From assembly GCA_964562375.1 (NCBI GenBank), contig CAZLSW010000019.1, positions 1 to 49,247 on the forward strand: a stretch of 49,247 bases of DNA, written 5' to 3'. This DNA is from JAJPXC01 sp964562375 (GTDB lineage Bacteria; Bacteroidota; Bacteroidia; Bacteroidales; Muribaculaceae). The number at the start of each line of letters is the position of its first letter. Position 1 is the first letter of the stretch. Both the position numbers and the translations under genes were made by a program. Positions 17,746-26,496 of the stretch are shown piece by piece. The notes below the pieces were generated by a model. The model was given only the letters and a program-made list of their open reading frames with translations, was not told where the DNA came from and did not search any database.

Positions 17746-19707
17746 TTAGTAGCGGAAGGTGTAACCGACGGTTACGAGCAAGAGATTGTGGCGCTCCGAG
17801 TAGCCGCTCATGAGATTGGTGGCATTGTTGAGAATCGTCCAGCGGTCTCCGTCCCAATATTTCTTGTTGGCCATGTTGGTAACCATCCATTGATAGTGGA
17901 CTGAAAGATTGATGCCCATGTACTCGTAACCCACACCAAAACGTAAGCCGAAGTTGATACGCTTAAGAGGTGATGCGTTAAAAGATGTGGTCTCAGTGGT
18001 GGACAGGTTAGTGCCTTGGTCACCAGTTTTAGTAAGGTCGGCATCTTTACCGTAGAGGTTAAACGAACCATCATATACTGCGTGATGTGTATAGTAGGTC
18101 CCGCCAGATGGAGAAGAAGAAATGGTACCGTTAATTACATCGTAGAGCTGCATTTTTGCGCAATCGGTAGTGCCAGAGAGGTCAAGTTTGGAGGAAAGGC
18201 CGATACTTAACACCGGGCCAACATTGATCTGGAAGTGGCTGGTCTTGGTGACGGGGATACGATAGGATGCCAGGATTGGAATATCGAGGGTAGCCATTTT
18301 GTATTCCTCTTTGAATTTACCAGAGGCAGTTCCTCTTAGTACTTGGTTAACGTGACCGGATTGGGTAGTAAGGGTGAAATCTCCGTTCCACTCGTTTTTG
18401 TATTTGTAGTAGAGGAAGTTGAGGCCGGCGTTGAGGTAGAGGTTCTTGTACAGGCGGATGTCGGCGAAAGCGGCGATGGATAAGCCACCCGAGGTGGAGT
18501 AGTCGGCGGCCTCGGTGTTGTTTCCGATGCCGTAGTTGACGGCCGAGAAGGTGGGTGACGATGACGACGAGGCGTCAATCATCGGGTAGAGGTAGCCGGC
18601 CGAGAAACCGAAGGATATGCGGCGACCGCCAATGCCGTCGGCGGGTATCACTTGCAGCATCGGCTTGGGTGCCTGGTAGACGTGCACGCCCAGCGTTTGG
18701 TTGCCGGTGGTGACGTTAATCGAGGCCTCACGTGCCATGTCGTAAGGCTCGTTGGGGGTACAGTGGACGAGGATGGTGTTGTTGTCGACGCGGGTCAACT
18801 GACACCAGTGGGGAAAGTCGCCGAATCGCCAGTCGTCGGCGTCGGTCAACACCTTGATGTACTCGTCCCCGCCGTCAGGGCCGAAAGTTAGGTCGTTCTT
18901 GGAGAAGGCCAGGGAGTCGAGAGCGGCGCCCTGGATGATGTTGATGGTGATCTCGTGCTTGGTGGGAGTCTCGACACGCACCTGGGCCACGCGGTCGCGG
19001 TTCTCGTCGTTGGCCTTGGCCGTAAACTGGATGTCGTTGGCGCCCTTGATTGCCTTGAGCCAGTCGGGGACGTCGGCGATGCTCCACGCTGTGTTGGCGT
19101 CGATGTCGACCACCGAGGTTTCGCCATCGGGGGTGAAGACGAGTCTCTGGGCCGACGAGCGCAGAATCTCGGGCGAGGCGCCGTTGGTGACGCGCACGGT
19201 CTTGCTCTGGCCGTTGCCGTTGCGCACGGTGATGGTGGTGCCGCGGTCCTCGGTGGTTTCATTAGGCGAGGAGACAATCATGATGAGTCCCTTCTTGCGG
19301 TCAACCTCAATTTTGCACCAATCCTGATTGTCGCTCTTGGTGGCGCTCCAGTTGTTGCCGCTCACGTGGATGGGGTAGTCGCCGCCCAGGTAGTTGATGA
19401 ACACGGTGTCCTGGGAGACGGCGAAGACTGTGGTGGGAGTGCTCTTTTTCTCGGAGGCGAGCAGCGTGTTGATCACTCGCAGCTGGGAGGTGCACTTTCC
19501 TTCCACGAATTTGTCGCCGGTGGCCAACGCACGCTCGTAAAGCACCTTGGCCTCGGCGTATTTCTTCTTGTTAAAGAGGTCGTTGGCCTCCTTTACCAGC
19601 ACTGTCGACGCCTCGGTACAGTAGTTGGACGAATTGGTCTGCGCCACTACTGTCAACGGCATAGCGCACGCCATAAGCGCGGCTAAAAGTAGATGTTGGA
19701 TTTTCAT
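17746..19707 (-). CDS. outer-membrane beta-barrel protein with TPR and BACON domains
   Basis: A 653-residue protein: signal peptide (to VVAQ, about 23), a TPR-like helical pair (EANDLFNKKKYAEAKVLYERAL, residues 38-60), at least two BACON-type beta domains (about 100-350; e.g. WCKIEVDRKK and HWCQLTRVDNN), then a porin-like barrel of about 290 residues that starts GFSAGYLYPM and ends in the typical terminal aromatic pattern LVTVGYTFRY. This suggests an outer-membrane anchor with periplasmic domains. It overlaps the upstream kinase gene by 4 bp, so translation is coupled. It could connect an envelope signal to that kinase (inference). Confidence 0.8.
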   Translation of the reverse strand: MKIQHLLLAALMACAMPLTVVAQTNSSNYCTEASTVLVKEANDLFNKKKYAEAKVLYERALATGDKFVEGKCTSQLRVINTLLASEKKSTPTTVFAVSQDTVFINYLGGDYPIHVSGNNWSATKSDNQDWCKIEVDRKKGLIMIVSSPNETTEDRGTTITVRNGNGQSKTVRVTNGASPEILRSSAQRLVFTPDGETSVVDIDANTAWSIADVPDWLKAIKGANDIQFTAKANDENRDRVAQVRVETPTKHEITINIIQGAALDSLAFSKNDLTFGPDGGDEYIKVLTDADDWRFGDFPHWCQLTRVDNNTILVHCTPNEPYDMAREASINVTTGNQTLGVHVYQAPKPMLQVIPADGIGGRRISFGFSAGYLYPMIDASSSSSPTFSAVNYGIGNNTEAADYSTSGGLSIAAFADIRLYKNLYLNAGLNFLYYKYKNEWNGDFTLTTQSGHVNQVLRGTASGKFKEEYKMATLDIPILASYRIPVTKTSHFQINVGPVLSIGLSSKLDLSGTTDCAKMQLYDVINGTISSSPSGGTYYTHHAVYDGSFNLYGKDADLTKTGDQGTNLSTTETTSFNASPLKRINFGLRFGVGYEYMGINLSVHYQWMVTNMANKKYWDGDRWTILNNATNLMSGYSERHNLLLVTVGYTFRY

Positions 19708-21014
19708 TGTGTTGACTGTATTTGTGATATTAGGTTGTTGATTTTTTCTTTGTGTTGGGCTTGCTTGATGGGGCCTTCAACGAGGAATTCCTCGATTTCG
19801 GCCCGACGGGCGCGGTCGATCATCACGCCCAGGGAGTCGTAGCTCACGATTTCGGCCTGCAGCTGCTCCAAAAGTTGGATTTTGCGCCCCACTTTCTCTT
19901 TGTCGGGGATATCAGCGGGTATGCCGCGGGCGTCGTTGAAGGTGATGATTGCCTCGCCGATGGGGGATGAGTCGCCAATAGGCGAACCGTCGTCGTTGTC
20001 GTAGATAGGCGGGAGGGTGACGTTGAGGATGGAGTCGCCTTTTTGACACAGGGCGTCGAATCGGGCTTGGTGGTCATCGCCCTTGCCACCGGCTAAGATG
20101 AGCAACACCGCGGCGGTAATGGCAGCGGCCGCCAGCACGGAGATGATAATCACCTTACGGTTGCGGGCATAGCGGCGCTTGAGCACGCGGTCGACAATCT
20201 GACGGGCGGTAGGGCGCTCCTTGGGGTCGTAAGCGAGGCAAGCGTAGATGAGCGAGCGGACGTCCTCGGGCACGTTCTTGCTCAGTGGCGGAATGGGCGT
20301 GTTGCGCTGCTGGTTCTCGCCTCCCTCGTTGCCGAAGGGGGTGTCGCCGGCCATAAGCTCGTAGAGCGTGGCACCGAAAGCCCAGATGTCGCTCTCGGGC
20401 ATAGGCTGGGCGTCCTGGCGGAACCGCTCGGGACCCATGTAGGCGTAAGTGCCGTAGGAATCGTCGCTGTCAATGTCGGCTCGGCCGATAGCGGCGCTGA
20501 TGCCGAAGTCGGTGATGGCGTAGTTGCCGTTGTCGTCGATGAGCACGTTGGCGGGCTTTATATCCTGATGGATGATTTGGGGGGTGCGCTCATGCAGGTA
20601 AGCCAGGCCGCTGGCTACCTGATAGATGTATTTCCAAATATCCTCGGCCTTGGTAATCTGGCCAATGAGCAACTCCGACGAACCTGCGGGGCAGTAGGGG
20701 AGTACAAGATAAGGCGTGTCGTCGAAGATGGAGAAGTAGGTGGGCGGGATGATATTCTGGTGATGGCACCCGAACACCTTCTTGAACTCGCTGCGGAATT
20801 GGAACAAGCCCTCGACGTCGATGATGTTTTTACGTCGGTAGATTTTGATGGCGACACGCGTGGCCGAGGACTCGTCGTCGGGGTCCTCGATGGTGTTAAT
20901 GTCGATTGCGAGCCACACGTCGGCCGAGCCGCCCTGGGTGGAGATTGGCTCAATTAGACGGTATTGGCCATCGATTATTTGGCCTATTTCGTATTGTTGG
21001 GTAGAATCGTTCAT
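19704..21014 (-). CDS. transmembrane Ser/Thr protein kinase 2
   Basis: A 436-residue paralogue of the kinase at 14149. Invariant Lys57 (VAIKIY), Glu76, catalytic HQDIKPANV with Asp151, DFG at 169-171, GPE in place of APE near 194-196, and SDIWAFGATLYELMAG are visible. The catalytic loop is HQD, again without the Arg of RD kinases. A transmembrane helix lies at about 288-308, followed by a short 125-residue extracytoplasmic helical part. The kinase domains of the two paralogues are very similar in motif wording, so they arose by duplication. Coupled by a 4-bp overlap to the barrel gene downstream and only 4 bp from the glucosaminidase gene. Confidence 0.93.
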   Translation of the reverse strand: MNDSTQQYEIGQIIDGQYRLIEPISTQGGSADVWLAIDINTIEDPDDESSATRVAIKIYRRKNIIDVEGLFQFRSEFKKVFGCHHQNIIPPTYFSIFDDTPYLVLPYCPAGSSELLIGQITKAEDIWKYIYQVASGLAYLHERTPQIIHQDIKPANVLIDDNGNYAITDFGISAAIGRADIDSDDSYGTYAYMGPERFRQDAQPMPESDIWAFGATLYELMAGDTPFGNEGGENQQRNTPIPPLSKNVPEDVRSLIYACLAYDPKERPTARQIVDRVLKRRYARNRKVIIISVLAAAAITAAVLLILAGGKGDDHQARFDALCQKGDSILNVTLPPIYDNDDGSPIGDSSPIGEAIITFNDARGIPADIPDKEKVGRKIQLLEQLQAEIVSYDSLGVMIDRARRAEIEEFLVEGPIKQAQHKEKINNLISQIQSTQ

Positions 21015-21018
21015 TGTG

Positions 21019-22002
21019 TCATTTCAGAAGCACGCTGTCGCCTGAGTGGAGCAGCGCGTAGGGGTCGGCGTTGTTGAGTCGGGCGAGCGCTTGCAACTGC
21101 ACGCCGAAGCGTTGCGACACGCTGTGAAGAGTTTCCCCCTCGGCTACCACTTGGTAGACGTCCTGCGCCCCCTCGAAGCGTTTCTTTTTCTTGGCCAGAA
21201 ACACCACGTCGCCCTCTTGGAGCTGGGAGGCCTTCACCACGTCGTTGAATCGTAGAAGGTCGGCCGGGGCGATGTCGTGCTTACGCGCCACCGATGCGAG
21301 GTCCTCGCCGGGATGGATAACAGTGCAGTCGACGCGGTTGATCATTACGGCCTCGTAGCTCATGGCTTGGGCGATGTTGGTTTCCTCCTCGGTGCTTTCG
21401 TCGTCGGCCAAGACGCATTCTTGGTCGAACACGGGCGCTTCGTCTTCCACTACCTTGGTGATAACCACTGTCTTACCTGGACGAAGCTTCACCCCGCCGT
21501 TGAGTGCGTAGAGGCGGTAATGGTCGATGATGCCGATAAGGGCCGTGGCATAGTGAGGGGCTGTGGCGTAGCCGCACCGTTTCAAGCCGTTGGCCCAGCC
21601 GCGGTAGTCGTAGACGCTGATGGAGAACAAGCTACGGTAGGTGCGACTGGTGGAGATTAATCGGGCGTAGTCGCGGAAGGATTCCTGTGCCGAGGGGTAG
21701 CTGCGGAAGCGGCTTTTGGTGCTCTCGTCGTCCCAGGCGAGGTAGACGGGTCCGGTCCAAGAGCTGCCCGACTTGATGCAGAAATGATTGTTGCAAGCCT
21801 TGGTGAGCGAGCTGGTGCCGGCACCCGACTCCAAGATCGCTTGGGCCAAGGTTATAGCGGCGGGAATGCCATATTCCTTCTCAAATTGGATGGCGGTAGC
21901 TCGGTGCTGGGCGATGTAGGCCTGCACTGTGGCCTGTGACTGGGCGCTCAACGTCCAGCCAATAACGAGGCATGAGAGGAGGAATAAAAGGTGTTTTGAC
22001 AC
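21019..22002 (-). CDS. glucosaminidase (GH73/FlgJ-like) with two LysM domains
   Basis: A 327-residue exported peptidoglycan hydrolase. Signal peptide to about residue 21; glucosaminidase domain from about 25 to 165 with catalytic Glu58 in AQAILESGAG and the family pattern NNHFCIKSG...RFRSYPSAQESFRDYARL. Two C-terminal LysM units bind glycan (HPGEDLASVARKHDIAPADLLRFN and AEGETLHSVSQRFGVQLQALARLN). Enzymes of this type cut the glycan strand between GlcNAc and MurNAc. In a T6SS island it probably opens the cell wall for the trans-envelope complex, as wall hydrolases do in other T6SS. An effector role is an alternative, but no immunity gene is evident. Confidence 0.9.
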   Translation of the reverse strand: MSKHLLFLLSCLVIGWTLSAQSQATVQAYIAQHRATAIQFEKEYGIPAAITLAQAILESGAGTSSLTKACNNHFCIKSGSSWTGPVYLAWDDESTKSRFRSYPSAQESFRDYARLISTSRTYRSLFSISVYDYRGWANGLKRCGYATAPHYATALIGIIDHYRLYALNGGVKLRPGKTVVITKVVEDEAPVFDQECVLADDESTEEETNIAQAMSYEAVMINRVDCTVIHPGEDLASVARKHDIAPADLLRFNDVVKASQLQEGDVVFLAKKKKRFEGAQDVYQVVAEGETLHSVSQRFGVQLQALARLNNADPYALLHSGDSVLLK

Positions 22003-22003
22003 G

Positions 22004-23086
22004 TCAATATACTTTATTGTAGATCCAGGGAGCGACCGTATCCTGAATTACATTTTGGGTGCGTAGATTAGTATGCTGGTCAACAAGGGATTCTCCCGCG
22101 TTGTCCGAGAAAAAGAAATAATCGACCACGAAGACCACTAACAGAATCACTACTACCAGCAGAATTGCGATCCATCCACCCAAGGCGATAACGAAGCCCA
22201 CAATAAGATCAACCAGCAGGCTTTCGACTATCTCTCTAATGCCGTCGAGGAACAAGCCAAACGCTGTGTCGCAGTTGAGGTGAATGAGCTGCCAGATACC
22301 TTTGCCGATTTTCTCCATTGCTCCCAAGTATTTCAAGCCCGGGAATTGGTTCAAAAAATCGTAGACGGGTTTAAGGATCTTGCCCAATTTTTTGAAAAAC
22401 GCGGCGGCTTGAGTCCAAAAGGCAGTGATTTTACAGTCCTTGATAATCTCGGCCATGTCGCCCATGTACTTGATTGCCGATTGTTTGGTGACTTGGCCGA
22501 AAGACTCGGTGGCCGCCACCGGAATGCCGTATTTTTTTGCTTTGGCGATAAATTCGTTGGCCTTGACGAGATGCTTGTTGAGGTTGCGCACTCTCATCTG
22601 CTTCTTGGCGGGAATTTTGGCGATGCGCCGGTTGAGGTTGTCGATTTGCTGCTGTATCGTTTTCTGGACTTGCGTGACCATGGAGCCAATAGATTTTTCG
22701 TCAGAGAGATCGAATATTGCTTTAGAGTTGACAGTCGCGCTCGGGATCATCACCCCGTAATCGATTGCTTTCTCACCGGGAAGTGGTGTATAGTTGCCTT
22801 TATAAGCCGAGGTGTTGGGGCCGATGTAATATTGGGGAGAGGCGGCTTGGATAACAAGGTAGCTCTCGTTCATTAGGTAGCCGTAGGTGGTGTCGCCGAC
22901 GATTCCGCTTGCGGGGGTGATGCCTTTAGAGTTTTGGTAGGCGATGACCGCTTGCTCGGTTTTGGGACCGAACAAGCCATCGGGCGTTATATAAGCCCAG
23001 CGGCCGTTCCTTATCCGATTCAGCTGATTCTGAATCTCTTGCACGACGTAATCAAATTGTGGATTATCCGATTTCTTGTATTCCAT
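22004..23086 (-). CDS. peptidoglycan-binding-domain membrane protein
   Basis: A 360-residue protein without a signal peptide. Residues 10-72 match the PG_binding_1 fold (QNQLNRI, DGLFGPKTEQAVIAYQNSKGI, GIVGDTTYGYL). The middle is helical with many lysines (about 120-250). A strong hydrophobic stretch at about 290-330 (LIVGFVIALGGWIAILLVVVILLVVFVVDYFFF) gives one or two membrane spans close to the C-terminus. It may anchor or recognise the cell wall, or be a T6SS cargo with a pore-forming end. A heptanucleotide repeat precedes the start. I cannot assign a known family name beyond the N-terminal domain. Confidence 0.6.
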   Translation of the reverse strand: MEYKKSDNPQFDYVVQEIQNQLNRIRNGRWAYITPDGLFGPKTEQAVIAYQNSKGITPASGIVGDTTYGYLMNESYLVIQAASPQYYIGPNTSAYKGNYTPLPGEKAIDYGVMIPSATVNSKAIFDLSDEKSIGSMVTQVQKTIQQQIDNLNRRIAKIPAKKQMRVRNLNKHLVKANEFIAKAKKYGIPVAATESFGQVTKQSAIKYMGDMAEIIKDCKITAFWTQAAAFFKKLGKILKPVYDFLNQFPGLKYLGAMEKIGKGIWQLIHLNCDTAFGLFLDGIREIVESLLVDLIVGFVIALGGWIAILLVVVILLVVFVVDYFFFSDNAGESLVDQHTNLRTQNVIQDTVAPWIYNKVY

Positions 23087-23109
23087 TTTATTTTCGCGTT
23101 ATCGCCTTC

Positions 23110-23151
23110 AACTAACAACTAACAACTAACAACTAACAACTAACAACTAAC
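23110..23151. repeat. heptanucleotide tandem repeat (AACTAAC)6
   Basis: Six perfect 7-bp units lie 24 bp upstream of the start codon of the peptidoglycan-binding protein and run into the 3' end of tssF. On the minus strand the unit reads GTTAGTT. The last residues and the stop codon of TssF are encoded inside the repeat. Confidence 0.95.
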
Positions 23152-24905
23152 AACTTCACCCTTACCGGCATCGATAAGCATGAGCGTTGCTCGATAAGCT
23201 GGCGCAAGCGCTCGGCGAGGTTGGAGTGGATGGCTTTCTGATAGTTTTTTTCATCCTTGAAGGCGATGTCGATGTATAGACCACGCACAAGGCGTTTGTC
23301 GCCTTCGGCACCTTGCACTGAGATGTCGTAATTGATACGCTTCATCTCGGCCAGATTGAACTCCTTTAGCAGCTGCAAGCGGAGGAAAGCGTCGATGTCC
23401 ATGCGTGTGAACAGACGGTCGCCGGTCATCATATAGTAGCGCATCATCTCGTAACGCTGGTCGGCGTTGGCCTTGTCTGCGCCACCGCTGGCCCCTACCA
23501 CCACCTTGAGGTCTTTCTCAAGGGATGGGCATTTTTTGTTTTCCATCAGCTCTCCCATGATCGGGGCGTTTCCGCGAGCTCCGTGCGTGGTGAGGTAGGA
23601 GACCTTGAGGGTAGAGGCCTGACCGGTGAGGTTGACATGGCGCATTGCGAAAACACCCGAGTCAAAACGCGTGCGAGGTGTGGTGTTTTCGACGCTGCGC
23701 GCGATGCGGTTGAGGGATTCGCGTAAGGTTTTCACCAATTCGCCGTCTTTAAGCTCGTTATACTCCACAAAGGCGTGGTAATCGTCGATGAAGCGGTTAT
23801 AGAGATTGCGCACATCGGTGTATAGTGTTTGGCTGTTATAAGAGTTTGTGTCGAAATCGCGAATCGTCACTTGTTCGCTTAGTTGATTGAATCCCTGCTT
23901 CTTGGACGCGCAGGATGTGTCGACCACTTTCAAGAAGTAGGTTTCGTCGTCCTTGTTGAGTTTGGCTATGGGCGCGCTGGAGGTGAGGGTGACTGAATTG
24001 AGCGCCACATTGACCACGGGCATGGCGTTGGGGATGATTTCTATAGAGTTGGGCACCTCGTATTCGGGCCCGAAATCGAGCATTATCCAGAGGGTGTTGT
24101 CGGCGAAACGATCGAGGTCGGCGCTCTCCATCGATTGTTGGAACACGCGAGGGTAGGGCATTCGTCGGAAGAAGTCGCGGTCGGTGAGCTCGTCGGTGAT
24201 ATACAACAGGGTGGCGTCGGGGAGCTGGTTGAGCACGTTTTTCCAATGTGAGATTATTCCATTGAAAGCGTGACCTGCCTGCTGGGCGTCGAATGGGGGA
24301 AGCATGGTAACGGCCTCCATGCGGGCGGCGTTGGTCGAGGACAGCTCCTGGGTGTTGTTGCCCACAAACACCCGACGGGGGAGAACACCGTTGGTGCCAC
24401 GAATCAGCAGGGAGAAATCTTTGAGACATTCAACCTCGGCCTCGGTTTCCAGTCCAATCCACACTTGCCCCTTATGGCTCGGGGACAACGGCGTGATCAA
24501 GTCGCCGGTTTTCAACATCGTAGGGGTGACGAGGTGAAGCTTGGCGTAGGGAAGGACAAGGTTGGCAAATATCGTGGTATAAGGGAGTTGGAGCTTATTG
24601 TTAAACTTGAAGTTTAACGTGATATTGGTGCTGATGGATTGGGGAGTCCCCGGGCCGATCGACTTCATCTTGGGTTGCACGATGGCTAATGCTGGCATGG
24701 GGTCGATTTTGTCTTGGGGAATGAAGAATGTGCACAATCGGTCGACCACGCTCTCGGGAAGCCTCTCGATGGCGTCCTTGATTTTTTGGGCCTCGAAGAC
24801 TAACGTGGAAACCATGAGCTTTGCCACAGGGTCGACAATTTGGGTGGTGGCCAAGTTGAGTTCCTGCAAAACGTGCTCGATTTCGGTGGCGATTATGTTG
24901 TCCAT
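23133..24905 (-). CDS. tssF: T6SS baseplate protein TssF
   Basis: A 590-residue T6SS baseplate wedge subunit. The N-terminus has the TssF signature: a helix with VDPVAKLMVSTLVFEAQKIKDAIE, then RLCTFFIPQDKIDPMPALAIVQPK, equal to the family's 'P..P..P.P..AI' region. Length agrees with the family. TssF with TssG, TssE and TssK forms the platform onto which VgrG and sheath assemble. The gene lies in the run tssG-tssK-tssE-tssF. The C-terminal tail LLVVSC is encoded by a 7-bp tandem repeat, so the last residues are unlikely to matter. Another heptamer repeat sits right before the start codon. Confidence 0.88.
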   Translation of the reverse strand: MDNIIATEIEHVLQELNLATTQIVDPVAKLMVSTLVFEAQKIKDAIERLPESVVDRLCTFFIPQDKIDPMPALAIVQPKMKSIGPGTPQSISTNITLNFKFNNKLQLPYTTIFANLVLPYAKLHLVTPTMLKTGDLITPLSPSHKGQVWIGLETEAEVECLKDFSLLIRGTNGVLPRRVFVGNNTQELSSTNAARMEAVTMLPPFDAQQAGHAFNGIISHWKNVLNQLPDATLLYITDELTDRDFFRRMPYPRVFQQSMESADLDRFADNTLWIMLDFGPEYEVPNSIEIIPNAMPVVNVALNSVTLTSSAPIAKLNKDDETYFLKVVDTSCASKKQGFNQLSEQVTIRDFDTNSYNSQTLYTDVRNLYNRFIDDYHAFVEYNELKDGELVKTLRESLNRIARSVENTTPRTRFDSGVFAMRHVNLTGQASTLKVSYLTTHGARGNAPIMGELMENKKCPSLEKDLKVVVGASGGADKANADQRYEMMRYYMMTGDRLFTRMDIDAFLRLQLLKEFNLAEMKRINYDISVQGAEGDKRLVRGLYIDIAFKDEKNYQKAIHSNLAERLRQLIEQRSCLSMPVRVKLLVVSC

Positions 24906-24913
24906 GAGGGGAC

Positions 24914-24955
24914 TAATGGCTAATGGTTAATGGTTAATGGCTAATGGTTAATGGT
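24914..24955. repeat. heptanucleotide tandem repeat (TAATGGT/C)6
   Basis: Six 7-bp units (TAATGGC or TAATGGT) plus a degenerate seventh fill the gap between the tssE stop (24962) and the tssF ATG (24905). On the minus strand the unit reads ACCATTA or GCCATTA, an unstructured A/C-rich leader directly before the start codon. Confidence 0.95.
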
Positions 24956-24961
24956 TGAAGG

Positions 24962-25462
24962 TTAGAGGGTGATTTTGTGGGCGATTGGCTCGACCATGAA
25001 GGATATACGACGCTGGTAGGGTCGGCTGATGCCCAGGCCCTCGTCGATAAAGCCGGAGATGAGGATGCGCATCTCGTATTTGGATTGCTTGTTTCCTCGG
25101 CGACGGCGCGATGAGACGTCCATTTCAATCTGCACTTGAGGGCGCTCCAACCTTGGCTCGTAAGCTAAAATGCTTTCTTTCAGGCTTTCCTCGCATTTAT
25201 GTCGTGAGATTTCGTTGGGGGAGGAGGAGTCGGATAGTAGTCCGAGATAGCTGTTGTTGAACTCGCTTACGTTGACGTTGGTAAACTCGTGGTTCCAGTA
25301 TTCGAAACCGAACTCAGGGTCGGCTTTGAAGGAACCTTTAGGGGTGAAAACGATCAGGTCGAGCACGGTGTCGATACGTTGCTCCAGAGAGGCCTGCTCG
25401 CGCAGTAAGGCCGGCACGCGCTCAAGGTCGATATCGAGAGGCAGATTGATAAATTCGCTCAT
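24962..25462 (-). CDS. tssE: T6SS baseplate protein TssE (gp25-like)
   Basis: A 166-residue member of the GPW/gp25 family, which links the baseplate to the sheath. Features: IDTVLDLIVFTPKGSFKADPEFGFEYWNHEF near residues 30-60, where the gp25 family has its conserved 'G...DP.FG' region, and a LKESILAYEPRLERPQV helix-strand near 95-110 equal to the 'I..yEPRl..v' signature. Size matches gp25-like wedge proteins. It sits between tssK and tssF. Confidence 0.88.
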   Translation of the reverse strand: MSEFINLPLDIDLERVPALLREQASLEQRIDTVLDLIVFTPKGSFKADPEFGFEYWNHEFTNVNVSEFNNSYLGLLSDSSSPNEISRHKCEESLKESILAYEPRLERPQVQIEMDVSSRRRRGNKQSKYEMRILISGFIDEGLGISRPYQRRISFMVEPIAHKITL

Positions 25463-25483
25463 ACAGATCTCGCGACTGAGGAA

Positions 25484-26494
25484 TTAGATTTCTATTCCGT
25501 CCCAGCGGCGACGTTTCCGGGGATCCTCCTCGATTTTGGGAGCGGGTTTTGGCTTTGGTTCGGGTTTGGGTTGTGGAGCAGGAGCTGGTTCTTCCTCAAC
25601 CATGTTGCAAACGGCGTCGACTTTAACTGAGATTTCGGTGCACAAGTCCAGGCCCTGCTGGATAGCGTTATAAGCGTTGCGAGGGTCGTAAGCGAGTGCC
25701 GCGAATTGCTCAAAGGCCGAGCTGTCCTCCAGGTGGATCATTGGGTCGATTGAGCATCCGACGAGGAAAGAGGCCGCCAATTGTTGCAACTCGCCGAGTA
25801 ATTGGCTGGGGGTGAGGATGTCGCGTTGCTTGTCGAGACGAATGTCAATACCCCACACTGCCGGCCATACGATAGAGAGCCAGCTACGAGCGATGCAATT
25901 GGACGCTTGTGAGCATCGCGTCGTGATCGAGCGGGTGAGTGCTCGAGCCTTGGCGAGTTGCTCCGCATGCAATGGGTGGGCGTTGATGTACAGGCAGGGA
26001 GGGCAATAGCTCACATCGTTGATGTGCCAGCCGTACTGGTTGACCAGCGAGCCGATGGGGAGGGAGAAATCGTCGATGGGGGAATTGGCTCCGATGATCT
26101 CAAACGTGTAAGATTGTTCGGCCTCTAATTCGCTCACTTCGCGCCACTTGCCATCGTTGACTTTCACCACCAGGAGGAAAGCCTCACTCTCGGCGGCGTC
26201 GTGAGGCAGTGGGATGGAGGTATCAAATGTGTGGGTATAGTCGCCCTGAAAATGGATGTCGACCAAGGCGCCACCCCGAGTGATTCCATGGCAGTCGAGA
26301 GCCACCACCTCGAGGGTATTGCTGGCGATGTTGACCGAGAGATTAAAAGGCTGAGGAGCGCGATAGAGGCCCATGTTGCCCCGGGAGGCGATAAGCGCTG
26401 CTTGACGAATGGCAGAGTGTTTGGCGGTGTCGTCAATGGCAAATACCTCGGTGGTAAGGCGCATGCCTCGTTTCCAGTTTACTGCTTTTGGCAT
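25484..26494 (-). CDS. tssK: T6SS baseplate protein TssK
   Basis: A 336-residue baseplate trimer subunit that joins the tail to the membrane complex. The N-terminus VNWKRGMRLTTEVFAIDD corresponds to the TssK family's 'W..GM.L.pqhF...D'. A shell domain follows, with the beta-rich PFNLSVNIASNTLEVVAL near 45-65. The C-terminus is proline/lysine-rich (PAPAPQPKPEPKPKPAPK) and ends in RKRRRWDGIEI, shorter than proteobacterial TssK (about 440), as is usual in Bacteroidota T6SS. That terminal tail would face the membrane complex, which here is not the TssJLM type. Two base pairs separate it from tssG. Confidence 0.85.
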   Translation of the reverse strand: MPKAVNWKRGMRLTTEVFAIDDTAKHSAIRQAALIASRGNMGLYRAPQPFNLSVNIASNTLEVVALDCHGITRGGALVDIHFQGDYTHTFDTSIPLPHDAAESEAFLLVVKVNDGKWREVSELEAEQSYTFEIIGANSPIDDFSLPIGSLVNQYGWHINDVSYCPPCLYINAHPLHAEQLAKARALTRSITTRCSQASNCIARSWLSIVWPAVWGIDIRLDKQRDILTPSQLLGELQQLAASFLVGCSIDPMIHLEDSSAFEQFAALAYDPRNAYNAIQQGLDLCTEISVKVDAVCNMVEEEPAPAPQPKPEPKPKPAPKIEEDPRKRRRWDGIEI

Positions 26495-26496
26495 GA

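Noticed and set aside
14149..21014. Kinases being pseudokinases because HRD is changed to HHD and HQD
   Set aside because: Lys, Glu, catalytic Asp, Asn and DFG are all intact; non-RD kinases are commonly active.
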